Assembly: GCA_947683625.1 (NCBI GenBank)
Contig: CANTUR010000283.1
Location: 16,005,001 to 16,069,000 of the forward strand
DNA from: Mallotus nudiflorus
Taxonomy: Eukaryota; Streptophyta; Magnoliopsida; Malpighiales; Euphorbiaceae
Direction: 5' to 3'
DNA length: 64,000 nt
Both the position numbers and the translations under genes were made by a program. Positions 11,601 to 24,672 of the stretch are shown here, one piece after another. The notes under the pieces were generated by a model. That model had not been told where the DNA came from, searched no databases, and saw nothing but the letters and a program-made list of their open reading frames with translations. How positions within the stretch are numbered: position 1 is the first letter of the stretch; every line of letters begins with the position of its first letter.

Positions 11601-13380
11601 TTTGGAATGGTAGGAGGGTTTGATTTAGAGGCATTTGGGGCATGATGGAAAGAAGAATTAATAACAGAAACCCGGGCTATGATGAGAGAAATGATGGGGG
11701 AGATTACTAAGCTTATCAGAGAAAGTCAGCCAACACAGCCACCCAATGCACTGCCAATCGATCTGGTTGATCTTGATGAGGAAATACTGATTAGAGGAAG
11801 GGAAAAAGACGATGTGACTATATTGGCCAATCCGGTGAATCAAAGAAATGTCATCCTAGTCAAGGATGTGGGTCAGACTGAGTGGGCTAAGAATATGACC
11901 AAAGTGATGAACCGGATGTAGGTGATGATGAAGGAGAAGGGTATGGTCGCCCCCTTGGATTACGATCTGAATTTGGAAAAGGGTGATGAATCGCTGCCTC
12001 GTAAGTTTAAATTCCCAGACATGAAGAAGTATACTGGTGCTGAGGATCCCCATTTGCATTTGAAGCAATATGTAACATACATGAAGGCTATTGAGCTAAC
12101 TGAGAGCCAAATTGTTAAGCAGTTCCCTATTTCATTGGAAGGAGCGCTGATTCGTTGGTATTACACCTTGGAACTGCATGTTCAGTCAGATTGGAAAGAA
12201 TTGTGCACTGCTTTTATCAAGCAATATGGTCTCAACATTCAACTAGAGGTGTCCCTAAGAGATCTGCAGAATACCAAACAGAACTTTAGTGAGCCTTTTG
12301 CTAATTATCTGACTCGTTGGAGGGGAAAATTGTCCTTAATGAGGCATAGGCCAGTTGAGTCCGACCAGTTGGTCTTGGTAATAGAAGGGTGTGTTCCCGC
12401 ATTGTCTAGGAAATTGAGCAATCTGAGGATCAGGAGTTTTGAAGAATTATACAGATTTGGGGTCCAGAAAGAATCAGATTTGGCTCAAGAGAAGAAATTC
12501 TTCGGAAGAGGTTATGGGGGCAAAGAGGGGGCTAGCTCGAGTAGTAACATTCAGATTCATGTTATTCGACCACTGAGCAGTAATGTGCAAGTCAGTGTAG
12601 TTAGACAGCCCCAGAGATTTTCTAATCTAGGACGTCCTATATCCAAAGTCCTCGATAAGCTCATTGAGAAAAACTTGCTATGACCTTTACCCTCGCAATA
12701 ATCCTTGCCTAGAGCCAACCCAAAGCTTTTCTATAAATTTCATCAAACCATCGGGAATGAAACAGAAGCTGTGCCTGGTTAAAGCATGAAATCCAAGATT
12801 TGATAGACTTAGGCAAAATTACCGACCTAGAAAATAGAAAACCAAACACTCAAACCAACCCATTACCCAATTACTGAAATGTACCACCTCCTAACCCATC
12901 CATTCTAATGGTCAACTCTGGCCTAACAGAAGAACAAGTCCTAAACTCCTTCATTAATGACTCTCAAAATTCCCAACAGGCTGAGCCTAAAAACATGAGA
13001 ACAAGCAAACAACCCACAGAGTTACAGATATAAGTCTTGGACATATGGAGTTCCGATGATGAAAGCAAAGAACGAGATGACTTATGGGACAACGAGGGGT
13101 GTGAGCCAAATCAGTCTATGGGAAAGGTCGAAGACAAAAAAAAAGAAACCGAGGTTACCAAGACTAGGCCCGAAAAGGCAAAATGTGCAGAGAAGGGAAA
13201 GGAGGTAGAACAAAGCAGAGAGACCATTGCCAGTGTTTAGGAGTTACTTATGCATTCTAGGGATCACAGGGAAGCCCTGGTCTTGGCACTAGACCAAAGA
13301 AAGATTTCCACTAATTCCACTCTAGAACAGATGGTCCAGTCACTAATGGAAATTCCTTAAGGAATCATAACATTTTCTAA
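11601..13380 (+). pseudogene. Gag of the Tat-type element
   Basis: The main reading frame runs 11679-12683, broken by a single in-frame TAG at 11919-11921, and extends upstream in frame past another stop near 11645. The core, about residues 100-230, fits the retrotransposon Gag fold ('FKFPDMKKYTGAEDPHLH', then 'ALIRWYYTLE', 'DWKELCTAFIKQY' and 'FANYLTRWRGKL'). From about 12690 to 13330 the frame continues with stops through a linker rich in charged residues ('SSDDESKERDDLWDNE' at about 13050). No zinc knuckle is evident, as is common in Tat Gags. Gag would form the particle that packages element RNA. Confidence 0.85.
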
Positions 13381-14013
13381 TGACGATTTGCCTCTACACG
13401 GGAGGGATCACCACAAAGCCGTGTTTATCAAAGCTGAGGTAAAAGGGAAGATGACCTGTTGTGTGATGGTTGATAATGGTTCTGCCATCAATATGTGTCC
13501 ATTGAAGATTCTGCCAAAGCTAGGGATGACGGTAGCCGAGTTAAAGCCTTATGAAGTAGTTATCAAGGCTTATGATGACACTAAAAGATCTATGGAGGGA
13601 ACTTTTAGGGCGTTAGTCAGAACAGGGCCTATAGAAGTCTTGGTTGACCTGCATGTGATTGATATCCTAGTAACCTTTACCATTTTATTGGGGAGGCCGT
13701 GGTTTCACCCCCTGGGTGGCGTTCCATTGTTCATCAGAAGGTTAAGTTTCCATATGAAGGAAAGGTTGTCACCATCTCAGCCGAAACTGAAGTCGCCATA
13801 GCCGCACTGAAGTTGATCCGTAAGGAGATTTCCCTTAGCCCTAGTTTTGAAGTCTGTGTGATCTATGAAGATGAGATGGATGAAAGGGTTCTGAGAATGA
13901 CGCGTAATATGAAATTTCTGCCCAGCATGGGATTAGGAAAAAATCAGAGCGGACCTTCAGGGTTTATGGGAAACAAAACACCTGTTTTGAAGCACGGGTT
14001 AGGATTCAAATAG
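13381..14013 (+). pseudogene. Aspartic protease and G-patch-like region of the Tat-type element
   Basis: The frame at 13388-13801 contains 'VMVDNGSAINMCPLKIL'. DNGSA in place of DTGA is the form usually seen at this active site in the Tat lineage. 'ILLGRPWFHPL' marks the second conserved protease segment. A frameshift near 13700-13740 passes to the frame ending at 14013, which holds 'MKFLPSMGLGKNQSG', a G-patch-like motif that commonly follows the protease in these elements. Confidence 0.82.
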
Positions 14014-14690
14014 GTTGACAAAGTTGGGAAAGAGATGGGTATGTCATACTAGTTTGAGAAAAAGGAGAAGGAAACCGTAGGTAGAAAAAAGACTTTATGG
14101 GAAATCTTTGTAAAGGAAGGCACCGAGCACCCATACAGTGGGACTCCAGAACCTCTCCTAATGGCTGGGGAAGTTATCCTAGGATTTGAGATTTTTGCTG
14201 AATTTGTGAACAAAATCGAGGAAGCTGCTATCGAAAAGGCCCATACTGAGGAGTTGGTACTGGTTGAAGAGGAGTCTAAAGAGGATGAAGCTACTTCGGA
14301 GCAGAAGGGCATTGATGATCAGAATAAAGACCTAGACTTTGAGACCCACATCCTCAATTCCATCATAGATGCCTTTTATGATGACTTTGATGTTTCCTTG
14401 ACTTCTCTATTTGAAACTGACGATCTTTTCTTTTCAAAAGTGAATGCAATGAAATTTGAATTTGCTTATTTGTGTGATGTGTTCCCTAATGGTTATTCTG
14501 TTTGTGATGATCATTTCATGCATATGTTTGAGGTTAATTCCAAATAAACCGAATCATTTAATTTAGACATAGACGATAATCCTAAAAATATATTATTTGC
14601 TTCTGGTTTAACTCATGGTGAGAGAGGAAAAATGGAAGAAATCTTAAAAAAGAGACAGAAAGTATTTGCTTAGGGTTATTAAGACATGCC
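14014..14690 (+). pseudogene. Pol linker between protease and RT (Tat-type)
   Basis: One uninterrupted acidic frame (14161-14547, 128 codons) is followed by 'GERGKMEEILKKRQKVFA' with stops. The second part matches the usual lead-in to gypsy RT. The acidic part is of unknown function and probably a spacer of the polyprotein. Confidence 0.6.
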
Positions 14691-15990
14691 CGGAATCCAC
14701 AGGGAGATCTCAGAACACAGAATCCCTATATGCCCCTATATAACATAAATAAACAAAAAAAAAGGAGGTTAAGGCTAGAATGAGCTCTCTTGGTTAAGGA
14801 AGAAGTCGAAAAGCAGTTGAAGGCAAAGTTTTTAGAAGTGGTAGAGGACACTCAGTGGTTAGCAAATATAGTTCCAGTTCCTAAGAAGGATGGAAGGGTC
14901 AGGGTATGTGTGGACTACTAAGATTTGAATAAAGCCTACCCTAAGGATGACTTTCCCCTACCGCATACTGATACATTGATTGATAATGCAGCTTCCAATG
15001 CAATGTACTCTTTTATGGATGGATTTTTGGGATACAATCAGATTATGATGGCAGTAATGGATAGATTGAACACATCATTCATCACTGAATGGGGGGTATA
15101 CTGTTACTAAGTGATGCCCTTCAGGTTGAAGAATGCAGGGGCCACTTATCAGAGGCGACTGCCTTACTGCACGACATGATCCATAAAGAGGTTGAAGTGT
15201 ATGTGGATGATATGATGGTGAAATCTGCAACCAGGGAAGGGCATTTTGAAGCACTAGACAAGTTTCTGGCTAGAGCAGAAAAGTATAATCTTGGACTGAA
15301 CCCAAAGAAGTGTGTTTTTAGGGTCACACCTGGGAAACTGTTGGGACACATTGTCAGCCAGAAAGGAATAGAGATGGATCCAGATAAGATCAAAGCAATC
15401 AGGGATATGCCCGCACCAAAGAACGAAAAAGAGGTCCGAGGGTTTCTAGGGCATTTACAGTATATCAGCAGATTCATAGCCAAACTAATGACCATCTGCA
15501 ACCCTATCTTTAAGCTTTTGAAGAAAGACCAACCTATTGTGTGGAATGAGAGATGTTAACAGGCTTTTGAAACTATCAAGCATTATCTGATAAATCCCCC
15601 TGTCCTATAACTGATGAGACTAGGTAAAGTCTTAATCCTGTATCTGGAAATTGAAAAGGATGCAATAGGGGCGATGCTAGCACATGAAGGTGAAAGGAAG
15701 ACAGAGCATGTTGTATATTACCTGAGTAAAAAGCTTCTACCCTACGAGGCTACTTATAGTTTAGTAGAGCAAACTTGTCTAGCAGTGATTTAGGCAACGA
15801 GGAAGCTCCGAAACTACTTCCAGTCTTATAAAGTGCAAGCAGTTTCTAAACATGATCCCCTCAGGTACCTTCAACAGGCCCCGTCTCTTATAAAAAAATT
15901 GGCTAGGTGGCTCGTTTTGCTCATAGAATTTGATATAGAGTATATGGCCAAAAAGACAATAAAAGGAAGAGCAGTAGCAGACTTTTTGGG
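14691..15990 (+). pseudogene. Reverse transcriptase and first RNase H (Tat-type)
   Basis: RT begins at about 14790 ('EEVEKQLKAKFLEVVED', then 'IVPVPKKDGRVRVCVDY') and carries the catalytic YVDD at 15200-15211, followed by 'MMVKSATREGHFEALDKF' and 'GHIVSQKGIEMDPDKIKA'. The gypsy-type RNase H covers about 15560-15990 ('AIGAMLAHEGERKTEHVVYY' and 'LARWLVLLIEFDIEYM'). In-frame stops lie near 14920, 15109, 15557, 15608 and 15791, and a frame change occurs between the YVDD block and the block upstream. The copy is inactive. Confidence 0.92.
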
Positions 15991-16500
15991 GTAAAGCCTG
16001 GTGGGGGATACCCAAGAGTGGAAGCTGGAATTCCCCGACGAGCATTTAGGGGCGATAGAGATACAAGATTGGGAAATATACTTTGACGAAGCTGTTAATA
16101 ACAAAGGGGCCAGGATAGGAGTAATTTTGGTTACGCTAGAAGGAGAAATGATCCCGATGGCAAAAAGGCTCGAATTTGAAGCGACCAATAACAAAGTAGA
16201 ATATGAAGCCTGTATCTTTGGCTTAGAAGCATTGCGTAGCGCAGGGGTGGAAAATGTCACTGTTTATGGGGATTCCATGCTAGTTATAAAACAAGCCACC
16301 AAAGAATGGGAGATAAAAGAAGACAGATTACGGTTGTACTGGGAATACCTGACCACCATCCTGTGATCCTTCACACAATGTAAATTCATCCATTTGCCAA
16401 GGGAAGGAAACCAGGTAGCTGACGCCCTAGCCACACTGGCCTCCATGTGGGAAAGTGGGAAACAACTAGAGGCCAGACCCTTAATTCTCATAAAGTCTCG
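15991..16500 (+). pseudogene. Additional archaeal-type RNase H (aRNH), Tat hallmark
   Basis: The frame 16001-16366 reads 'WEIYFDEAVNNKGARIG', then 'NNKVEYEACIFGL' and 'VYGDSMLVIKQ', and after one stop 'NQVADALATLASM'. The four acidic positions expected for RNase H are present: Asp at 16085-16087, Glu in EYEA at about 16200, Asp at 16271-16273 and Asp at 16421-16423. The usual YFDGA reads YFDEA. A second RNase H between RT-RNase H and integrase is a known hallmark of Tat elements. Confidence 0.9.
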
Positions 16501-17815
16501 AGCCCCCTGTTACGAAGAGGTGAGAGTAACGCTCGTTGATGCCACTGAGAAACCTTGGTTCTATGATTTACAAAGGCACTTAGAAACTGGGCAATTTCTG
16601 GATGATCCTGATAAGAAAGAAGGATATCCCTGCAAATGTTGTCTCGATAGTTCATAAGCCATGGTGGGATGTTATACAAGAGAATGCCAGTCAGGGTGCA
16701 CCTCAGGTGCGTCAGCAAGGATGAAGTTCAGAAGCTTATGGAAGCAATTCATGAAGGGTTGTGTGGACCACACATGAATGGGACTATCTTGGCAAAGAAA
16801 ATAGCCCGCCAGGGGTACTTTTGGCTCACCATGGAAGCAGATTGTGTTGGATTTATGAAGAAATGTCATAATTACCAAACATATGGTGATGTTAGGCACC
16901 TAGCGTCTATGGAACTTCAAGGAATGACGTCTCCTTGGACGTTTGCTGTATGGGGAATTAACATCATAGGGGAGGTAAAGCCAAAAGCAACTAATGGCCA
17001 TTGGTATATCATTGTGGCCATCGACTACTTCTCCAAGTGGGTTGAGGCTGAATCTTATGCTACCATAGGGGCGAGGCAGATGTCGAGGTTCATCGAAAAG
17101 AACATAATCTGCAGATATGGTCTTCCACACCACGTAGTTACAGACAATGGTGTTCAGTTTCTAGCAGAGATGGCCACACTACAAAAGGACTATAAGATTG
17201 AGCACCACAGATCATCTCCATATAGGCCACAGGCAAATGGACCAGTGGAAGTAGCAAATAAGAATATAAAAAAGATCTTGGCCAAGACACTGGAAAATTA
17301 CTGAGATTGGGCTGAATACTTACAGTTTGCATTGTGAGGGTATCGAACTACTGCTAGGACTTCGACAGGAGCCACTCCATACTCTTTAGTCTATGGGTGT
17401 GAGGCTATTTTACCAGTGGAGGTTGAGATAAGGTCATTGAGAGTCCTTCTGGAATCTAAACTCCCTGAGTATCAGTGGGTCGAAAGTCGGTTGGCTCAGT
17501 TGACACTGCTGGATGAAAAAAGGATGAAGGCTATATATCATTCTTAGCTGTATCAGAGAAGAATAGCCCGTGCCTATAATAAGAAAATCAAGCCGGGCAA
17601 GATTCGAGAAGGGGATCTGGTATTGAAACTTACGAGATCACTCATGACCGACCCTCGGGGAAATTCAGGCCCAATTGGGAGGGACCGAATTTGGTAAAAA
17701 AGTTATTTTCGAAAGGCGTTGCCATTTTGTCTGACATGGAGGGGAATGAGTTCAAGGAACCTATCAACCTAGAAAAGCTCAAGAAATACTTTCTGTAAAA
17801 AGTCTCGCTGGGGAG
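16501..17815 (+). pseudogene. Integrase of the Tat-type element
   Basis: The frame 16669-17304 holds the zinc-binding segment ('AIHEGLCGPHMNG', then 'CVGFMKKCHNYQ', where the second Cys of the last pair reads Tyr at 16873-16875). The catalytic core follows. The first acidic residue is Asn (WGINIIG, 16960-16962), the second Asp is kept (VTDNG, 17143-17145), and Glu is kept (17248-17250). The C-terminal part continues with stops through 'STGATPYSLVYGCEAILPVE' to about 17800. Loss of the first catalytic Asp and of a zinc ligand would make this integrase inactive. Confidence 0.92.
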
Positions 17816-17980
17816 AAAACCTTGAAAAAAGGCTGTCTAGGCAAAAGTTAGAGACTAAAAAAAAAAGAGAAAAAAGGGGGGTGCTGTTGGACTGAAAACC
17901 ACAAAAGAGGCAGTCCAGGCAAAAGTTAAGGACATGTAAAAGGGGAAGGAGAGGCACAAAATGGTTAGTTGGAAAACTTG
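17816..17980 (+). other. Post-pol segment with purine run, ending at the solo LTR
   Basis: The segment contains 'aaaaaaaaaagag' and 'aaaaaaggggggtg' (about 17859-17883). This could be a cryptic or internal polypurine tract marking the old end of pol before the antisense module. It ends with acttg, the left target duplication of the solo LTR. Confidence 0.4.
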
Positions 17981-18762
17981 TGTCACGACCCAAAACAGGG
18001 GCCATGACTGGCGCTAGGGAACGGGAATTCTTTCGAATCCGGAACCCGTAGCAAGCCTAAAAATAAAATAAAACATGTAATAATAATAACAATATATAAT
18101 GCAGCGGAAATAAAAATCATAAATATCACAATAACATTTGCACCAACTGGATTTAAATCAAATCCCCATCATCACATATATATAAAATCTTGTAATACAA
18201 ATCCAGTTTAAATATATAATACAACATCCCGTTAAATAATTTAATGACTACTGCAGTGTCTAGATAAAATAAACTCAAAACTCAGGGAAGCAGTTTACAC
18301 AAAGAAGCGGGGGCGGAAGAAATCCGGCGTACAGGCCTGCTACTGAGGTCTGAAGATGATGACTCTCCTGAAAAATTAGTCAACGGAGGGGAGTCAGACC
18401 TCACTGAGTGAATTACTATAATATATATACATGCACACTAAATGATAATGCATACAATCAACAGTATATATCTAATATGTATATATACAGACAAATACAC
18501 ACAGATGCTGTAAAATCATTTTATATATATATTTTTATTGAAAATCATAGTTTATGAAGGATCAAATAGAACCCTATGATATCGCAACCTCAAACAGTGT
18601 TAGACAACACTCTAGCCATACAGGCTCACTTAATCCAAATATATCCACTTAATCCATTTAGACAGTAGACTGGTCCCGAGATACTAAGTCAACCGAGCTC
18701 CAGCAGTCTGACTGCCAGTGTGATTGGCCCCGAGACACTTGGTCAACCGAGCTCCAGCAATC

Positions 18763-21700
18763 TGTCACGACCCAAAATAGGGGCCATGACCGGCGCTAGG
18801 GAACGAGAATTCTTTTGAATCCGGAACCCGTAGCAAGCCTAAAAATAAAATAAATCATGCCATAACAACAATAATCATATAATATATATGCAGCGGAAAT
18901 AAAAATCTTAAATATCACAATATTATCCACATCACTGGATTTAATCAAAATCCCAACTCATAAATATATAATCTTTAATACAAATCCAGTTTCAACATAA
19001 TACATTTCTTTAAAATAAAATACATGAAATCCAACACTTTAATTCACAACTACTGCAGTGTCTAGATAAAATAAATAAGACTCAAGTAGACAGTTTACAT
19101 AAAGAAGCCGGGGCGAAAGAAATCCGGCGTATCGACCTGCTACTGAGGTCTGAGGATGTTGACTCTCCTGAAAAATAGTCAACGGAGGGGGGTCAGACCT
19201 CACTGAGTGAATTACTATAATATATATACATACACACTAAGTGATAATGCATACAGTCAACAGTATATATATAATATGTATATATACAGGCAATTTCATA
19301 CAGATGCAGAAAAATCATTTTTATATATTTTACTGAAAATCATCTTTTATGAAGGATCACATAGAACCCTAGAATATCGCAACCTCAGAATAATAGTGTT
19401 AAACAACACTCTGGCCATACAGGCTCACTTATTCCAAATATATCCACTTAATCCATTTGGACAGTAGACTGGCCCCGAGACACTAAGTCAACCGAGCTCC
19501 AGCAGTCTGACTGCCAGTGTGATTGGCCCCGAGACACTTGGTCAATCGAGCTCCAGCAATCACACCCAAACCACATCTCACATATCGATAATCATATCAA
19601 ATCAATATCCACAAATAATTTAGTAATATAGCCTAAAGCTATAGGCGCACCGGTACGTACTCGATCCTAGTGCTACCCACTAGGTAGCACGTTCTATTGA
19701 TATCCTTCATCATTAAAAATAAAACATTCATTCACAAAAATAAATGATGCATGACGTTCAATAAAATACAACATAAACCATATATATACCGGAAATATAC
19801 CAAAAGTAAACCAGGTATATTTTGAGTATATATATGTCAAATAAATCCAATCAAATCACAAATTAAATTAAAAATATATTTAAAAACATTTTAAATATAT
19901 TTTATTAATAAAACATGTATATAATTTATTATATACCAAAATAAACCAAAAATATACTTGAATACAAATCACATTATTTATGCATTTTAACCAAAGTAAA
20001 ACATATATTTCTAAATCATGCATCCTAAGCATGTATATATAGTACAGTAACTCACCTAATGCGCTCCACGAGACAGGTCCGACGGGCCTGGTCCACTAGC
20101 CCTCGGTCTCGGCGCAACTAAACAAGAAATAAATAACCGATATCAGAGCAACCCTAATAGAAATCCTAGAATTCAATCTAGAGTATTAAACACAGAATCG
20201 AAAATTAGGGTTCGACTGGATATCACGTTTTACGAGAATTCTATCGAAAATCCGGCAGAACCTCCCCTGTAAAACGGACATCTCTCTACTCAAAAGAGTA
20301 GAGCCGACCCTGCAAAGAAACACACTTTGAAAAACTACACAAGGCACAATCAAAATCCCACGGTCGGACTCCAAACTACAGTCCACCGACCGGGGTCCAC
20401 AAACACAGAATAATTTCGAGAATACCAAAAATATCCTTAAATCACAGAAATACATTTCATAGGTAAAAATTACATAATTAACCTTAAAACATAGTAAAAA
20501 CCGATAAAAATTCATTTTATTTGAAAAATCGTATATTATATATATAATTGAAAATAATTCACGAAAAATAGTTTTAATTAATTAAAAATACCAAATATTT
20601 TGTAGAAATCATTTTTCTACCTTAAATAACTATTAAAACCAATTAAATTACATTTTTAGACAATTTAGGGTAAAATTACCAAAATACCCCTATATATATA
20701 AATATACTTAAATTACTTCAAAAATTCACCAAAAATCATACAATTATCCAAAATTAATTTTCTCAACATATTTATCAATAATATCAACAATTAAACTCAA
20801 TTAACCAATTAAATTCAAATAAAAACACATTTAACCCTAATTTCTTAAAATTACATAAACTCAATTAATTCAAAATAAATACTTAGAAATTCATAAAAAT
20901 TCCAAATAAATTCCTATAATTCATTTCAACACCCAATTCAACCATAAACTCCAATTTCATAATTTAAATAATTAATTTCCGAAAATTAGAAAATAATATT
21001 AAAATATTCAAAAATACCCAAAAATCCAAAAAATCTCCAAAAAGTCTACAAAAATTCATACATGAAGATTAAGCTACTAGGAACAACATTTGTGAAGGAA
21101 GTTTTCATGAATAAATCAATTCAAAGCTCAAAAAAATAAAAAACCCTAATAGGCCGAAATTGAAAAATCAAAACCTAAGCAAATCTAGACCAATTCAGCT
21201 CAACCCAAAGCTAGAATCACACTCACCGGAGCTTAAGGAGAAGAAAGAGACCGGCAGTGTCGAAAACGGTGGCCGGAATCGGCGTGATCGATGGTGGATC
21301 GATTTTCAGCTTCTTCGGCCAAAATCGATCTCCAGACGCCGGAAACGGCCTCCTCAGGCGGCGAAATTGGTCGGGGAAGACGGTGGCACACCGGACGGCA
21401 CACCCACGGTGAAGAAACGGCACGGCAGCGATCGGAAACGGAGAAGGGAAGAATCGGGGAAGAAAGGGATGATCGGGGGCAAATGTGTAATTTTCCAAAT
21501 TTTTGATTTTTGACAAATATATGTGTATATATATATACTTTATACTATATATTAAAATAATATTAAATTACACACATCAAATATACACCACACACATAAA
21601 AATATTAATATTTTAATAATTTATACTAAATAAAATTAATTAAATAACAATAAAACAATTAAATACTTAATAAAATATTAGGGAAATAATAAACCCTAAT

Positions 21701-21990
21701 TAAATAAATATACACACATAGGCTTTATTTAATAATTTAAAAATATGTATGAGTTCATGCAAGTCCGTAAATACATTTAAAATAATTAATAATACATTGT
21801 TTACGTGAAAATTTCCCCGAAAATGCAAGTCCCGGGAAAATTTTACGTAAAGCACTGAAAATAATACACAATAATTAAAATAGGTCTAAAATACATATCA
21901 ACTCGTAAAAATATCATATAAAATACAGAAATCATTAACACTGCATATCCCGATACTGTGTAAAAATATTTAAAAACACGGGATATTACA
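18763..21990 (+). mobile_element. Solo LTR A2, nested in A1
   Basis: This complete 3228-bp LTR runs from TGTCACGACCC to GGGATATTACA. It is flanked by perfect caatc duplications (18758-18762 and 21991-21995) and shares nearly all its sequence with A1 and A3. There is a GC-richer island at about 21220-21480, a two-unit repeat at about 19470-19560 and a conserved hairpin block at 20226-20303. No protein-coding function is supported. The long length and the TGTCACGACCC start resemble LTRs of Tekay/Del-type chromoviruses; this assignment is inference. Confidence 0.95.
20226..20303 (+). other. Conserved hairpin block in LTR A2
   Basis: An 8-bp stem pairs cgttttac (20226-20233) with gtaaaacg (20269-20276). 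A perfect 8-bp hairpin follows, ctctactc-aaaa-gagtagag (20284-20303). The block is kept in A1 (22674-22750), A3 (52346-52423) and the diverged A4 (63124-63199). An RNA or DNA structural role is inferred. Confidence 0.6.
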
Positions 21991-22673
21991 CAATCACACC
22001 TAAATCACATCTCACACATCAAATAATCATATTCAATCAATATCCACAAATGGTTAGTAATATAGCCTAAATGCTATAAGCGCACCGGTATGTACTCAGT
22101 CCTAGTGCTGCCCACTAGGTAGCACGTTCTATTGATATCCTTCATTAATAAATATAAAACATTCATTCACAAATAAATGATGCATGAATTTAAATAAAAT
22201 AACAATATAAACCATATATATACTAGAAATATACCAAAAGTAAATCAGGTATATTTCGAGTATATATATGTCAAATAAATCCAATCAAATTATAAATTAA
22301 ACTAGAAATATATTTAAAAACATTTTAAATATAATCTATTATTAAAACATGCATATAATTTAATATATATCAAAAGTAAACCAAAAATAAACTAAGGATA
22401 TACTTAAATATAAATCACATTATTTATGCATTTTACTCAAAATAAAACATATATTTCTAAAATCAAGCACCCTAAGCATATATATATAAAATAGCAACTC
22501 ACACTAGTGCGCTCCACGAGATGGGTCCGACGGGTCTGGTCCACTAGCCCTCGGTCTCGGCGCAACTAAACAAACAATAAATAACAGACCTTAGAATAAA
22601 CCTAACAGAAAATCCTAGAATTCGATCTAGAGTATTAAACACAGAAACAGGATTAGGGTCCGACCAGACATCA

Positions 22674-22750
22674 CGTTTTACGAGAATTGTACCAAAAATT
22701 CGACAGAACCTCCCATGTAGAACGGACATCTCTCCACTCAAAGAGTAGAG
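22674..22750 (+). other. Conserved hairpin block in LTR A1
   Basis: The outer stem is cgttttac (22674-22681) with gtagaacg (22717-22724), where the single change leaves a G-U wobble in RNA. The adjacent hairpin ctccactc-aaa-gagtagag (22732-22750) has one mismatch. Confidence 0.5.
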
Positions 22751-24446
22751 CCGGCCCTGCAAAGAAACACACTTCGAAAAATAGGCTCAACCACTCATCC
22801 ACAACCCCTCGGTCGGACTCCAAACTACAGTCTACCGATCGGGGTCCACAAACACAGAATAATTCCAAAAATACCAAAAATACCCTTATAACATAGAAAT
22901 TCATTTTATAAGTAGAAATTACATAATTAACCTTAAAACACATTAAAAACCGATAAAAACTCATTTTATTAGTAAAACCGTATATTATATATATAATTGA
23001 AAATAATTCACGAAAAATAGTTTTAATTAGTTAAAAATACTAAATAATTTGTAGAAATCATTTTTATACCTTAAATAACTATTAGAACCAATTAAATACA
23101 TTTTTAGCCAATTTTGTGTAAAATTACCAAAATACCCCTATATATATAAATATACTAAAATTCATTCAAAAATTCACCAAAAATAGTATAATTATCCAAA
23201 ATTAATTTTCTCAACATATTTATCAATAATATCAATAATTAAACTCAATTAACTAATTAATTTCAATTTAAAACACAATTAACCCTAATTTTCCAAAATT
23301 ACATAAAATTAAATAATTCAAAATAAATACATAAAAATTTATAAAAATTCCAAATAAATTCCTAGAATTCATTTAAACACCTAATTTAACCATAAAACAC
23401 AATTTCATAATTTATATAATTAATTTTCGAAAATTAGAAAATAATATTAAAATATTCAAAAATACCCAAAAATCAAAATAATCTCCAAAAAATTCCAAAA
23501 AAATTCAAACATGTATATTAAGCTAATAGGATCAACATTTGTGAAGGGATTTTTCATGAATCAATTAATTTGAAGTTCAAAAAAATCAAAAACCCTAATA
23601 TGGCCGAAATCAAAAATTCAAAACCTAAGCAAATGAAGACCATTTTAGCTCAAACCAAAGCTAGAATCACACTCACCGGTGCTCAAGGAGAAGAAAGAGA
23701 CTGGCGGTGTCAAAAATGGTGGCCGAAATCGTGAGGGAAGAAGGAAATGCAAACTCTCGGCTTCCGGCCAAAAACCGATCTCCAGACGCCGAAAACGGCT
23801 GCTACAGGTGGCGAGGAAGGCTGGGGAAGGTGATGGCACACCGGATGGCACACCAACGGCAAGAAATCGATAGTTGCAGGCGTCGGACGGCGGTGAGGGT
23901 GAAGATCGGGGAAGAAGATGCTTCGGGGGTAAAATGGTAATTTTTCCAAAAGTTTGATTTTTGATGTATTATATGTATATATATATACTTTATACTATAT
24001 ATTAAAATAATATTAAATTACACACATTAAATGTACACCACACACATATAATTTAATATTTTAATAATTTATACTAAATAAAAATAATTAAATAACAATA
24101 AAACTAATAAATAATTAATAAAATATTAGGGTTATATTAAACTCTAATTAAATAAATAATTACATGTATACACGGTGTTTAGTATTTTAAAAATACGTAT
24201 GAGTTCATGCAAGTTCGAAAATATGTTTAAAATAATTAATAATAAATTATTTACGTGAAAATTTCCCCGAAAATAAAAGTCTCGGGAAAATTTTATGTAG
24301 AACACTTAAAATAATAATACACAATTAAAATTCAATTTAAATTAAATAAAAGCTTATGAAATATCAATATCATATTTAAAAATTATTAACACTGCATATT
24401 CCGATACAGTGTAAAAATGTTTAAAAATACGGAATATTACAACTTG

Positions 24447-24672
24447 CAAGGGCAAGCCAACTAATAATATGGGATGTACCAGAAGCGAAATGTATATACG
24501 TTTTGTGCTTAAATGAAATGAAATGGATTATTTTAATTGTCATTAAACATTGCATAATATGTCCATTGCAAGCTGTTTAACTAGTACAAAAGGGAAATTA
24601 CTTCTAACAAAAGGGAAAATGATGACTTCATTCTATGAGCTAGTTTTGTTTTCTCTTCTTTTATTGCCTACT
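24447..24672. other. Short Tat-type internal remnant after the solo LTR
   Basis: This is the resumed sequence of the host retrotransposon. It holds no coding signal on the plus strand and runs into the 3' end of the antisense DUF7745-like frame. Confidence 0.6.

Larger units (their letters stand above)
17981..24441 (+). mobile_element. Solo LTR A1, split by solo LTR A2
   Basis: It starts TGTCACGACCC and ends '...ggaatattaca'. It is flanked by perfect acttg duplications at 17976-17980 and 24442-24446. Its two halves, 17981-18762 and 21996-24441, join into one LTR of about 3.23 kb once copy A2 and its caatc duplication are removed. No internal retroelement region is present, so it is a solo LTR, normally the product of LTR-LTR recombination. 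It sits in the Tat-type element between integrase and the antisense genes and therefore is younger than that element. Confidence 0.95.

Noticed and set aside
21160..21513. 117-codon plus-strand frame in solo LTR A2 (and similar frames in A1 and A3)
   Set aside because: Basic, low-complexity composition, frame not preserved among the copies; treated as the LTR's GC island.
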